Assembly: GCF_051014445.1 (NCBI RefSeq)
Contig: NC_135140.1
Location: 17,663,501 to 17,727,500, forward strand
Length of the DNA stretch: 64,000 nucleotides
DNA from: Colletes latitarsis
Taxonomy: Eukaryota > Arthropoda > Insecta > Hymenoptera > Colletidae
Direction: 5' to 3'
Of this stretch, positions 1 through 13,251 are shown in pieces (within the stretch, counting starts at the first letter, position 1; each line of letters opens with the position of its first letter). Under the pieces are notes generated by a model. The model saw nothing but the letters and a program-made list of their open reading frames with translations, was not told where the DNA came from and ran no database searches. The position numbers and the translations under genes were made by a program.

Positions 1-3000
1 AGTAATTACCGAGATAATAAACTTGTCATCTTCTCTCTCTTGAATCGATTCAGTTTTCACTTGGTCAAGCAAAGGTATTTCAGTTCTTGTTGTTTTCGGT
101 GCTAGCTCTATCGATGCGCCAGATTCCAGAATTACTTCCATGTATGAAACAGCACTGTCATTCACGATCGTCGATCCATCGTTAAAAACCTGGGACAATA
201 TTCTGTCTGATAACATTTTACGAACTGTGACTTCAATTTCACAATTCTGATACGCGAGTAATACGAAACCTTGAAGTGACTGCGTTCCAAATCTAGAATC
301 ATTGCTAGACCAGTCTCGTTTTTAAGTACATAGGGCGCCACACTTTTCGCGGTTCCTGTTTCACTAGCTTCCATCGCCGACGAGAATGCATTGCCAAGTT
401 GTTTAAGTACATCCAAACAAGTTTTGCTTACGGTTATTTCTAAATTTTCCTAGTACAAAATATCATGAACATGTTTCGTACACACGTTGTGAGTATAAAA
501 TATATTATCAAAAAACATAAGTATACGCAACTTTTCTATCGTTCAACTTACAGAAGATATTATATCTATAGACATTTTAGGAATCTGATGCCATTCTTCC
601 GGTTCGCTATCCGAAGTCGGACTCATTACGCTTGCTCCCCTGGAATTTACTGCCACGTCATTAAATTGAATCTATGGAACAGTAATCAGAGAACTGTAAA
701 AATTAAAAAGAACAATAAACGATTTAAGGTTACGATGACGAATACATTACTTTAGTTTTTAATTCCCAAGGTGTTGAGATTCGTTTTTTATTTCTAATGG
801 CTTCTATTGGCTCGATTAATGGTTCCCATAATGCGAGACGACTGTTATAATACGCCATTATCAATGACATTGTACCCTCTACACTCATCTAAAAGTATTT
901 GCGTATTGGTTAATAAATAAAAAGAGAGCTATCGCTATCGCGATTATGCCCTTGGGTTAACGTTACTTACAGATTTTGAACTCCAATCGTTGACGTTACT
1001 TTGGAACCCGATGTGAAGTAGAAGCATGGGTAATGTTTTATTACCAACGCCTGCTTCTAATGTAAATAAAATTGTCGGTGCAGAAATTATTGCTAATTCT
1101 GATTTATAGAGTGTAACATCTACGTGATCAGTGAACGTGAGATCTTCCACAGCTTCCACTCCTACGTCTACAGAATGAAAAACGGAACTGATCTAGACAC
1201 TTTTTAAGTACCGTTTTAAGTAATGTGTCATCTTATTTTGCAGTTATTTCATTTTTAAAATACAATTGCGTTATCTACTTTTAAGAAATAACTTCGAAAG
1301 TATTTCTATATTCGCACCAAAGAATTGATACTATTTTGTAGCTAACCTGTATGTAAAAACCAAAAATCATTTTCTTCGAACGGCGATATAATCCACAATC
1401 CCTTGTGATTTGGTTCAGAAATTACAACTTCTTCATCTTTTACTTCTGTTTTTGTAGCAGTATGAACAACTTTATTCAATATCTCTATGACGCCTGTAAA
1501 TCAAAAAGTCGAATTTTTATTTATACAAATTATGTTTAGTAATTCGATAAATTACCTGGGGAAACGGATACGTGAATATCAGTACAACAAACATCGACAT
1601 GAAGTCCTTTTTCTTCTGGCGTAGAACCCGCTACGCTAATACTACACGGTCTTAGGACCTATAAAATTCAGAAAATTCTCATTTTAGTCTCTTCTATACC
1701 AGTCATATGTAAAACGACATGAAATATAAATATAGTTTTTCTTTTTTACCTGATATATCCAATCGCTTCTCTTCTGTGGATTGTATATACCAGCCAAAAT
1801 CGTTAAATCTTTTATGGAACCTGTTATTACTTGATGTTCACCCATCAAACGTACTTTTAGTAACAGCTCGGTCTTAAAATACAATATCAAATGTATGTAA
1901 ATTATGAAACATGTGAAATACGTAATGATCAAAATATTTTTGGATAAATATTTATTACATTTAGTATGATGCAATTTGAGTTTATGTCATCCATGTCTTC
2001 GAGGAGAATGATATCTGGCTTCTCGACGTGTAAATTAATCGTGAACATTTTGTTATTCGGTACAGCTTGAGTATGTTTCTTTTTAACTACAGATTCGTTA
2101 TAATTCTTCGATATATTTTGAGGCATTGTCTTATTTGACGGAGCTTCTTCAGAAGCGAAAAAGTCCTTTATTTTCATTAAATAATCAAGTGATACAATTA
2201 TACTGAAGGAAAATACTCTAACATCCACTGTAAATAAACAAAATCCAACTATTTATTTATGTTGTATTATTTCAGAAATAATGATCTCATTATTTTAAAA
2301 ATTTGTCGAAGGCAGACAGTCCGGCGCTATTCAGCTTTCTACGAATTTATAACGATGATGGAAGAATTTATGATTTTATGATGTTTGATTGCACTTTTTT
2401 AAATTTTTTAAGTAAAAACCTACCAAACATGTCGTTTGAACTCTGTCTGATAGTCATGTCTAACATGCTGCGAATAGAATTTGATTCCTTTTCCAAGTCG
2501 TCCATAGAAGGTACTTCTGTTGTTCTTTCCATAATTCTGATAAGAGAACCTTGTCTACTTTGACGCGTGTCGTCCAACGTACAGTTCATCAGAAGAATCG
2601 ATGTTGCCATTAATCCATCAGCAAATATTCTACCTTTCAGCGCAAAATGAGTCAAACAGAATTTGGCTAAACCATTCTCTGGTAGATGTAGAAGAGAACT
2701 TTGCGATCGAAGCTGTAAATTATTTTAATACTTATACGCGTATACTGGAGCGTGAATATAAACGACAAGATTACGAAGAGTAAATGAATACCATTTTTGA
2801 ACCTCCCGTAAATAAACTGATCACAAGGCTATCCATAACAAACTCAAATTTAATGGATGTGTGTATGTTTACTTGTTCTTGAAACTCTTTATCTTCCGTA
2901 CTTGATACAACGGGTTCTCCAAATTCATCTATTCGAATAGAAGTATAATTAGTTTACTCTGCTGTAAATAAAACGTATCAGTCTTTAGAGTTTTACCGGA

Positions 3001-6000
3001 TCGATGATGTTGTAGAACTTCTACTTCAAGTTTCTTTTCGTTTTGACCAACATTTTGCACGAATTTCGTGTCTTCGGCCACTTCGCCTAAATTTTGTTCC
3101 AACACTTTCAATGCAGTCACATAATCTTCTTTACTTATTAACACATTAATTTTATTTAATCTTCCAGACATATCAATATCCGGTATAGATGTAAACCATG
3201 CAGTTGATAAATTCCGTTTGATAAGTAATGTAAAGCTAACCGGTTCTAATAGTAATATTTCATTTTCAATTTCAAACTTCTCCATGTTCAATTTCACCCT
3301 ATTGTAGAAATAGTAAGTTGCTATTACGGACATAAAGTAGTCAACTACAATGTACGTATATCTGCAGTTGTTACCTTGATAATTTCAAGTTTTGTAATTC
3401 AATTTTCATTTCATCGACGATTGGAGAATCTCCATTTTCATTTGCAACTTCCAATTTTTTAAAAACATTGCATATAGTGAGATTACCCATGTCTAGCGTT
3501 AAACAATGATTGTTTCTCGAATGCATTGGTACATATATTACAGGAGCCTAAACAGTATATTTTATATGAATACTATAAACTCCGTGATTTCAACACTTTG
3601 TAATACTGTTTTCGTATTAGTTAGAAATTAAGTATTTTTCAAAAGATGTTTTCAAATAAAATATACACTGTCACAAACCTTGATTTTCACTGCAAGCCCG
3701 ATACGTGCAGCACTTTCTTGAACATCTTTAATGTTTGTCCTCGCAGCCTCTGCAGCAGCTGCTGACGCGTCTTTTATAGCTTGCTGGGCTGCTTGAAAAT
3801 TATTCAAAAAACTCTAAAAAATTAAATATTATTGCAGATCTTCTACAAACTAATATATTTGAATTTTGAAACATTTTTAAGAAAAGTCTTTCACTTACCA
3901 TAATACTAGTGACAAACATATTTAAAAATATAATACGGTAACAGCCCATTAAAACGGTGATGGACATATTATTCTTATCAACATTTGTCGGTTCGATATT
4001 GTACATTGTAGCTTGAATTTGTAAGGATTCTGTATCTTCTACTACTGATACAATCTGCACCGAAAATCATCGACAAAGAATTAATGTAAAATATATACGT
4101 GTAAATTATGTTAATAAATTATGTCTTACGTCTCTATAAGCAGATGCAGCATTAAGGTCTATAATACTAATAGATGATAAATTAACATTTGCTTGAGAAT
4201 AAGAAGTCTTCATTATGAATCCAGCAGTAATACCGGCGATATAAAAGGCAGAGATTTCTCTACATTCACTGACCAACTTCATACAAATAGTTCCAACTTT
4301 TGCTTGAATCTTTAAATCTATATCCTCGATCACTGCTTTTCTTCGACCTAAAATATATATATTTATCAAACTATCTATCCTACTTTCTTGACGAGAAATG
4401 AACGTTTCCGTAAAATTAACGCATGTAAGTACTTACGAGATGTTGATCTAAATTTTTGTTTCTGAATTTGTTCTTTGAAGAATGCAGATGTTTCTTCTTG
4501 AATAGAAGTCAAATGGCGTGGACGCATTCGACGCTCTTTCTCAATTCTACTGTTCGTTATAGCATTCATTTGATCCTTTAATGTAAATAACGTAACAGTG
4601 GTAAACATACTATTCGTAATTACTTGACTTTGTATAACTAGCTTTCATTTTAACTTGCGTATAAGCAGTTTAAAGGATTACCTGCATATAAGTAGCAAAC
4701 TGAAGAAGATTTATAAGAGCTTCTTGGTGAAGTAAAACATCCAACGTTGTAAATTCCAGTTTTAATAATTTAATAACAGATCCGTGTCTAGTCGTAAATT
4801 CTGGCGAACGTTTATTTACCTAAGATCAAGTTAAACCAAATGCTGTACTTTTTGAAAACAAGGAAAAATTAACACTCAGATATTTAAAACTTACATTTAT
4901 ATACTGTACTGTTATTAGATATTCATCTTTGCCAGATGACATAGGAGTGTTTACCATAAATATTTCTGTTTCTTTGTAATGTTGTTTCACTTGAATACCG
5001 CCCAATCTCAATAATATTTCTTGATCGTACGTCCGTTGTAACATCTCTGCTTCCAATTGTAATACCTCGAGATTCATAAACGGCGTTATTAATCCGTTCT
5101 TTTGAGACGAAATTAACAATGAAAATTCTGTAACCGATTTATAATTGTCAGATCGATCTCGATTACTTGTAATATACGGTGTCTCACCTTTCATTTCAAA
5201 TTTCATTTCCAAATCAGTTGTTTGTTTAAGCGAAACAACTGTCTCCTTCTTCTTCTCAGAAATGTTAGAAATTGTAGTTAGCTCTTTCAACAAAGATAAT
5301 TGAGAAACGGACTTACTCTGCGAGCAATAGATATTTTATAATTATGATGCAACATTGAATAAGTAACATTGAGAATTACTGATACAATATGAAACATACG
5401 AGTGAAAATTTCCGAAGTTCTGTGGGTTCTTCTTCTTGTGGAAACGGTATACTCTGAGCAATAGAAAGGGCTTGTAACAAGCGTTTATCTAATGAAAAAG
5501 AGAAGATCTTCGCTTATAAAACGCTTGAATAAAAAATTTAACTTATATGCATATCACCTTTAGGGTAAGAAAAACATATTACAACAAAAAAAGAAAGTTT
5601 ACTTTATCAACTGAACTTGTAGAAAACCCCTTTGAAGTATTCGATTCTAGTTTAGTAACATCAAATGCACGCAAGAAGTAAATACAACATACATACCCGT
5701 TATATTGATTACAACCGATGGTAATTGACCAATAAGTCTAAGTTTTGGAAGCAGAGGATCATCGGTTATCAAGCATTTGTGAAATTGAATTTCGAGTGTT
5801 GTTGGTTGCAATAGTGTCATAGAATCATCTACTTTCGATAATATTGTGCGCCATTCCTCTCCTGGCAGTGAAACTAATACCTATTTGTAATTTACGCATT
5901 GAAATGGTATACAGATTTTCCATTTTTACGCATTTTATATTTTCAAAATGTTAGAAATACATACTTGAAAATCGACTATTTTTAAAACAAATTTATCGTA

Positions 6001-9000
6001 ACTGTGCTCTCTAAGATGCAACAATACATCCTCTTCGCTTTTACCCATGCTGATTAACTGTTTAACAGTTACGTTCGTCTTATCGTCTTTTAGTTTTTCT
6101 AAGGAATGCATTTTTAGACTACCAAGATTTACTACTAACAGTGATTTTGTATTGTTATAGAATCCATCGTGTGGAACGATTATCTGGGATGCCTGCATGT
6201 CAACCTATTAAACATTAATTAATGTTAATCTAAGATTTGTTCACTGTATCCGTGTTATGTCACTCTAGTTCTTACAATTAAATTAGTGCAATATGAGTTG
6301 TACCTGTATGTCCAATATTGCATGTTTTTGAATAGCATGCTCCAAACCTAAAGCCGACATTTCCTTCAAACCTTCCAATTGCTCTGCTGCAGCTGCTTGA
6401 AGTCTAAGCGGAAAAGTATTAGAATTATCAGAAGGAATCAATGGTAAAATGCTTATCTAAAAGTATAATGTTATTCCTACTGATTTAAAGTTGATGAGTT
6501 TTCTACTTTGAACAAATTAACCAATTCTATTACAGTCTGTGCATCATAAATAATATCCACGGACGTTGACTTTACAATGACACGATCGCCACACAATTTA
6601 TCAAGTGGATTTTTTTCATACGATATGGATAATAAAACAGCATCCGCGCTATGTTCGTGAGAATTAAAAAGCGATGGAACATGTTCATTTTGTTTCGTTC
6701 CTAAAAGTTTCATCTCATTGATCGATGCTGTAACTCTGTAAAGGAACAAATTTTTTCATACAGGGTGTTCGGCCATCCCTGGAAAAAATTTTAATAGGAG
6801 ATTCTATCAAGAAAATCAAAAATATCAACTTCTTGATTGCGCCTTCGTTAAAAAGTTAATAAAAAATTAAATTAAAAAATTTCAAATCATTCTAGAAAAA
6901 TTATTTTCGATTGAAAATATGATTTCTGATCAGAAATGTTTCCCCGAAATTTCATGCGTATGTTTAAAAAATCATAACTTCTGGACGGATTGAAGGATTT
7001 TAATGATTCAAAATTCAAGCAACGCGTATTAATGGAGCTCTAGAGCCCCAGTAAGTTTCGTCTTATTTTGGCCTCTAGAATCTTCCATTAAAATTTTTCC
7101 CAGGTCTAGTAATCAACGTGTTAAAATAGTTCATGGTTCGTAAGTTTTGTTTAAGAAATTACATACAAAATAGCATTGGCAGACGGTCTCGACTTGAAGC
7201 ACGTTTGAACATCGTGTAGTTGAAGATCCAAAATACACGGATGGTCTTTAGCCATATCCAAAATTATAATTTGAAGTTCGTGTAAAAGAAATCGGGTATC
7301 GATCATCTCGTACGTTTCAGGATAATGAGTCGGTGCAGTATTTTCTTGGTAATCAATAGCTCTGTATAATTTTTCTTTTTCTTGAGGGGTCATCGCCTGT
7401 TCGAATTTCCGCACTGAAACGAACAATTTGCATTTAACAAACGAAGATTATAAAAATTTATGTTGCGTATAATGAAAATATGATTAATTACTTATTGCAG
7501 CTGCTGAGTTTAAGTCTTCAGTCTCTTCTGCTTGCGAACCAGACCACAGAAATCCAAACCAACCTCGTTTTGCTTTTAAGTTCTTCTCTTTTTCGGCCAA
7601 TCTTTCTACCTATAAAATACAAAATAGAAATAAAATCATCACGGAACTATAAAATACACGAACACAGTTTATTAACAAATACACTAACTTCCATTTCAAT
7701 TTGTTGCCTAATGATGACCAAATTGAAAATATCTAATTTCCTTTCACAATCTGTAAGACAATCTTCTATTTCCTGCGCAACTTTCTTGCTTGTTAATTTT
7801 GTTTGATACACATTAGCATATTGACGACAAAGATCCCTATGTTGTTTCATATGATTCCAGTCCCAATTCCTACGACTTCTACGCACTGTTTCTTCTAAGA
7901 TGCAAGTGTATGCAAAACGCCACCTAAAAGTAACATTAAACTTATCGAATGTCTCGTGCATCTCGTACTTAAATTATTACTACTCTTCAAGCGTAAGTAA
8001 CACGTTATTACCATTCTTTATAATGTCCTTTATACGATGTCAAATTTGGTCTGTACTTTCTGTATGGTGCAGCCTTTTGAGCTTGGTCCAACCCTTCGCC
8101 CAATTGAACGAGAGTTTGGTATTGTTTTTTCGCCAGTCCTATCCTCAATTTTTGCATTTCTAGATCCAACCATACCTTTGGAATAGTATAATTACTTCCA
8201 TCTGTCTCTGGTTTTGGATTTAACTTCAATTTCGCATTGACGTTTATTGGACCCAACACTAGAGAAATCAGAAATAGTTCTAAAGTAATGTTTGTGTTAC
8301 ATCCGATAGCGTAAAAAATAATTCAAATAATCAAAATAACAATTATGACAGATGTATGCATACTTATTAATATAATAGTTTGCAATATGTTTGCTTACAA
8401 TATTGATAACCAGGTGGAGTGTAATCTATAGTTGCAATACCAGTGCAAAAAAGACTTGAATAGTCCGATTGTTCACTATTACTAAATTGATCTGCAGTTG
8501 TATTCAGATATGCAGCTAAACCGTCCAGTGTACATAGCTGAAAAAATAATTTTCATTCCCTGTACTATAACATTATAATTCACCTGTAATATATTTTCTA
8601 GTTCCGCTTACCTTATAAATTTGTGGAATAGCATACATATCTTTCAAATTGCCATTTGTGTTCCAAGAATCTGTACAACTTTCTAATACAAATTTATTAA
8701 GTGTAAAACCAACCGAAAACGGATGATCTTTAAACGAAACATGATCTTCGTACCGCACATGTATTCTTTTAATTTCAACATGAATATTCTTTATCATACG
8801 AGCAATGAGTTTTTCAATCATGGAATCATCTAGCTTCTCTTGTACTATAAAAGATCAATATGATAGTCAGCATGTTAAAGTACATATAGTAGTGCCCACT
8901 TAAATGACCGCATTTTAGCCCACTTCTTGGAAGCCAAGCGGCTTCGAATATCGAGCGTCTGAAGCGAAACTTGACGCCGATCGTAATCGATACATTGTAT

Positions 9001-10416
9001 ACAGGATGTTCGGCCACCCCTGGGAAAAATTTTATTAGAGGATTCTAGAGGTCAAAATAAGACGAAAATCAAGAATACCAATTTGTTGATGGAAGCTTCG
9101 TTAAACAGTTATTAACGTTTAAAGTTCCGTCCGTACTGAATTTTCTTCTCGAAAATGCGCAAAATTTCGGGGGTATGTCTATTCACCAAAAATGATTGTA
9201 ATTGACCCCCGCAACCAAAAATAATTTTTCCAAAACGATTTGAAATTTTTTAATTTAATTGTCAATGACTTTTTAACGAAGCTTCCATCAACAAATTGGT
9301 ATTCTTGATTTTCGTCTTATTTTGACCTCTAGAATCCTCTAATAAAATTTTTCCCAGGAGTGGCCGCTCACCCTGTATATGGTTTCGGGTGTCAGCTATT
9401 GCATCTCACTCGCACTTATTTTCTTTCCTTATCTCCGTTAAATTCTGAGAAATAACCATGACCACGCTCAAGTGATCGCGGCCGGTTCCGAGCGCGGACA
9501 ATTAAGTGGGCACCATTGTATAAACTTAATCATTACAAAATAGAAGAATGATAAATCTTTACATTTAGTATCTGCCAATTGTTTTGTTTTCTCAACTCTG
9601 GCAAGTTCTGCCCGTTTAGCATCGAGCTGTACTTTTGCTTCTTTTTCAGCATCATACACAATCTGACTAGTAGGAACAATAAGTAGAAATAATTCCTCAA
9701 CAATTGCGTCAATTTGACCATTCCACATATCTTTGTATGGTATTTTCAATATAAGTTTTCCTACGAAAAAATGCGAACGTTTGTGCTAATTTCATATTTT
9801 GCATCAAAATTTCGGAATAAATTAAAGTAAGCATATAATATTACAAACCTAATCTTCCAAACTCCAATCTAATAGGTAGATCCAACACATCTAATGCAGT
9901 TTCTTTTATTAATAAATCATTTAATACAACATCACCTAAAAACAAAAGATATCATGAAACGTTTAATATCTTTTGTAAAAGATATTTGAGTACATCATTG
10001 CGTTTGTGAAAAAATACTTTTTATCAAATACCCTACATCTATCTAAAATTTTACTTAAACTTCTTTCAGAGGCAGGTTTTATTTGTATAAATGTTTGGTA
10101 GCATGTGTCACACAAGATAAACAAGTACTGCTATTATAATATAAATAGATGTTGATGTCATATTAATCTACTAAAAATAATACATATTTCTAAATGCATT
10201 TGCGAAAACATGGTATTAAATAAAAAGTTGTTATCACGTTTTCGTAATTAAAAGTAAGGAAGCATCACGCGTGTACGGGGGTAAATAGAAACGTTCAAAC
10301 AATTCGTAATGTTTACCTCCCCATAAACTCAACTTCAATTGCGAGTAATCCAAATTTTGAATATATTCTCCTAACACCTTGTTCAGGAGTTCGGTAACGA
10401 TCGATTCGAAAACCAT
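1..10416 (-). CDS. Vps13: Vps13 (VPS13A/C type) bridge-like lipid transfer protein, 5' part
   Basis: This large gene encodes a rod-shaped protein that moves phospholipids between organelles at membrane contact sites. The start at 10416 gives the family N-terminus (MVFES, then LSLWGG across the first junction), followed by LLIVPTSQIVYDAE, IHVRYED and NWDWNHMKQHR, all close to vertebrate VPS13A/C and unlike VPS13D. I traced 33 exons, including 10416-10317, 9935-9849, 9760-9563, 8844-8612, 8537-8399, 8258-8012, 7923-7688, 7609-7492, 7413-7167, 6735-6481, 5317-4895, 3298-2957, 2712-2424, 2227-1959, 888-751 (YALWEPLIEP-like segment), 639-552, 449-270 and 189-1. Together they hold about 2,000 codons, roughly 60-65% of the family length. 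The VAB domain, the ATG2-like C-terminus and the stop lie beyond the left edge. Several introns carry transposons. Family identity is firm. A few exon ends were assigned by eye and may be off by a codon. Confidence 0.93.
6761..7104. mobile_element. Diverged copy of the CAGGGTGTTCGG MITE in a Vps13 intron
   Basis: The left end reads cagggtgttcggccatccct and the right end is the inverse of its inner part (ccattaaaatttttcccagg). It sits in the intron between the Vps13 exons ending at 7167 and starting at 6735. The interior differs from the better copies at 9002 and 18852 but shares a segment, in inverse orientation, with the fragment at about 24003-24060. The outermost right terminus is missing. 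There is no coding capacity. Confidence 0.75.
8889..9518. mobile_element. Outer terminal-inverted-repeat element (Tc1/mariner-like MITE) interrupted by another MITE
   Basis: The ends at about 8892-8911 (gtgcccacttaaatgaccgc) and about 9495-9513 (inverse of gtgcccacttaattgtccgc) are matching inverted termini, flanked on both sides by TATA. TA duplication and a short terminal repeat fit Tc1/mariner-type non-autonomous elements; that class is an inference. No transposase frame is present. The element lies in the Vps13 intron between exons 9760-9563 and 8844-8612 and contains a complete second MITE. Confidence 0.7.
9002..9375. mobile_element. CAGGGTGTTCGG-family MITE, nested copy
   Basis: This is a foldback-type element of about 374 bp. 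The left arm (caggatgttcggccacccct and onwards, through aatcaagaataccaatttgt) recurs as its reverse complement at 9270-9375. TATA flanks both sides. It shares nearly its whole sequence with the copy at 18852-19225. It has no open reading frame and must move with a transposase encoded elsewhere. It was inserted into the older element at 8889-9518. Confidence 0.85.
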
Positions 10417-11457
10417 CGTCGACCTTTATGCCGTGTCGGCCACCTCGTATAGAATGTATAAATACGGCTAAAACAAGTAACAAGAATTCAACATTTGTTA
10501 ACCAACAAACGGTTGACGCACTGAAGTAAAATCGATCGATGGAAACAGTATATTTTATAACCTAGAAACCGTGTAATCAAAATTATTTAACACGAAATAC
10601 ATATCTATATATATATAATCTTAATTACTGTAACTCGTTAACACTTGTTAATTGTTGTCATTGCACATGCTAGCAATGCAAACTCTTGTTTAACGAACAC
10701 GCTCATGCCACTCTCAAATATAATTTCGAAATTGTTTAAATACCGTCAATTACATCAGACTAGAAACTGATAATGATTCTTTCGTCTGCGAGAAATGACA
10801 TCATGCGAATATACAATATTGCCAATGCACTGACGTATTTGATTTTACCAATTCCACCTTCACATTCTAGCTGCTTGCGATCGCTTGGTTAGGTGTGTAC
10901 ACATACATATAAACTCGTAGGTGTGATTAGGACAACTGTTTATCAGTACAAACGATAGTTGATGAAATACGACGTACAACGATAACGCATAAATACAAAT
11001 TATTATCTCTGGATACTGCATTTTGTAAAATTTGACGCTACATTAAATACATTTAAAACAATTGTATTTACACATTTTATGTAGGTCACGTAATAATTGC
11101 GTTATTTTGTATATATTTTTTATAAAGATTATTTGTATCAAACTTAAACGAAATTAGATAATGGATAACAAAAATATTTGAATTTTAATATAAACGGTAG
11201 TTAAAATTAAAACAAAAGTATTTGTATTATACGTAACGATTTGTTTTATTTGTATTATCATTTCACATTGAAGATTACTTTTATATCTTACATTAGATCG
11301 AGTGAACTTAAATTCGATAAAACAATATTTAAACGTAAGATTCAATGGTTTCTGATGACGCATTATTAATTCAATGGACTACCGACGATCTATTTATTTT
11401 GCTAAAAATATTAACGTTTAAAACGTTATAAAAGTAAAACTTTAGTCGAAAGTACAT
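10417..11457. other. Intergenic interval: Vps13 promoter side and carbonic anhydrase 3' flank
   Basis: About 1 kb of AT-rich DNA separates the Vps13 start codon from the carbonic anhydrase stop. The two genes lie head to tail on the minus strand, so this interval should hold the carbonic anhydrase 3' UTR and the Vps13 promoter. I see no additional gene, RNA or repeat, and short frames on either strand have no family features. Confidence 0.6.
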
Positions 11458-13251
11458 TCATTGCCAAAACCAATTCAAATTCGTGACATTGAAAACAGTT
11501 CCATTGTACTTTGTAATCAAAAACTGGTTCAATTTTCTAACATATATCTTTCTACGCCCTATATTTTGCAATTTTCTGTAATTATCTGCCAATACATCTT
11601 CTCCATTGGAAAGTTGTCTAAACTTACTTAGCTGGAAATATGTAATATTTATTATGTTATTATGTGCACATGAAAAAAAAGTAAAAAAATTAGCTTCTAT
11701 TGCTTGTAAAATATAAATGAGGATACCTGGGCAAAAGATATTGGTACCGGGGTTGGGAAAATTATCCACGTTACTACTTCGCTACATGGAGGTGTAGTTA
11801 ACGAACCTTTATAAGTATAAAATACGTCTATACTACGAGGTAATAGGGAAGCTAGTGTTATAGGTGTTTTTAATGGTATTTCTTTATTCAAGCACTGCAC
11901 GCTTATCAAATCGTTTAAAATGGGATGCAACAACTTATTATGTTCTTCCTGTAACTAAATGTAAATGGATTTAGTAACTTATAGTTATTAATTACGGTAA
12001 ATCCTAGATTTACGCGGTTCATTCGTTCCAGAGATTTTATTGTGGATTAAATTGTATAGGGCGATTCGCTCGCTAGGGAACTCGAAAAAAATGGCGTCGC
12101 CTAAACGGGAAGTCACAACCGCATAACTTTAAGACTTACTGCACGCGTAATTAAATTTAATTATATTACTAATGTTTTGTGCAGATTTTTACAAAGACCA
12201 AAAATGATTTTTATTAATGAGAATTTATTTTATGAACTTACTTGGAAAAAGATTCCTAAAACCACAAGACTGTCTTCGTAATTTAATGCATTAGACAAAT
12301 TCAAATATGCTTTATTTCTATGAACTATGTGCATTTCCATTGGGTACCTACAAAAAGAGTACGAAAAAATTAAATAAAAAAGAAACATACTAATGAACTT
12401 TATGCATTCTTAATTTTGCTACCTGACACCATTTAAAATGTGCTCGGATCCTCTGTTATTTTTTGCACCCCAGTGAAAATGTAAATGATCCACTTCGTAT
12501 TCTTGATCTGCTTGAAGCGCGGCACCAAATATATAGGGCAAATGTATGCTTCTTGAATCGTTGTTTATGTTCATTAAAACTAAACAAATCGACTTAAAAT
12601 TAAATATCAATTCATAGTAGTAAAATTATTTAATATCTCGAAACTTGTTAATTTAGTTCTTGCTAATTTTTTACAAGTTTCTTGTTAGTTTGAGTTTCGT
12701 TCGTCGAGGGACTTTTTGATTCTCGCGTTGTAAATATTTATTTAAGAATCAAATTACCCGAATGACCACTATTTTTTAAGTATACCGGCCCTGGAAGATA
12801 ATCATGATAACCAATAACTTCAAGCGCAGGCAAAGGAAGAGCTTCCGATTTGAACGATGAAATTGATACAGGAGACTGCAATTTCCCGCCGCACGACGTA
12901 GATTTCTTAATCCACGTATGTTGCTCTAAAATATAAATTATATTTTCAAATGTAATCATTATAAACTAAAAATATATCGTTATGGAATATTACATACCAC
13001 ATTTACTATATCCAAAATTTCCAGTAACAAGCGATACTAGAAAGCATTTTCTAATATTGTCATTTTTTTCGATTATATTTGCAATTCATATTGCAAAGTA
13101 ATACAAATTTAAGAAATAATACATTACAAAATAAATATATGAATATAATAATAATCGAATGCATAAATAATCCAACAATTACATTAAATATGTAACTATA
13201 ATTGAACTTACTAGTTTCTAGAACAGACATAATTGTTATAATGCTGTTCAT
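11458..13251 (-). CDS. Alpha-carbonic anhydrase
   Basis: This is a zinc enzyme interconverting CO2 and bicarbonate. Seven exons (13251-13212, 13036-12998, 12925-12758, 12579-12423, 12347-12242, 11948-11727, 11631-11458) join in one frame of 301 codons, normal for the family. The conserved FGYS start of the fold is followed by CGGKLQSPV. The zinc ligands are in HFHWG and EMHIVH (His94, His96 and His119 in human CA2 numbering), the proton-relay Glu is in GSEH, and SLTTPPCSE carries Thr199, so it looks catalytically competent. Cysteines in TSCGGK and TTPPC match the disulfide of secreted and membrane-bound animal CAs. The N-terminus, MNSIITIMSVLET then ISLVTGN, is short and only weakly signal-peptide-like; an upstream exon may be missing. 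No C-terminal membrane segment is seen. Confidence 0.93.

Noticed and set aside
465..755. 96-codon plus-strand frame opposite Vps13
   Set aside because: It is antisense to Vps13 exons and introns with no family features of its own.
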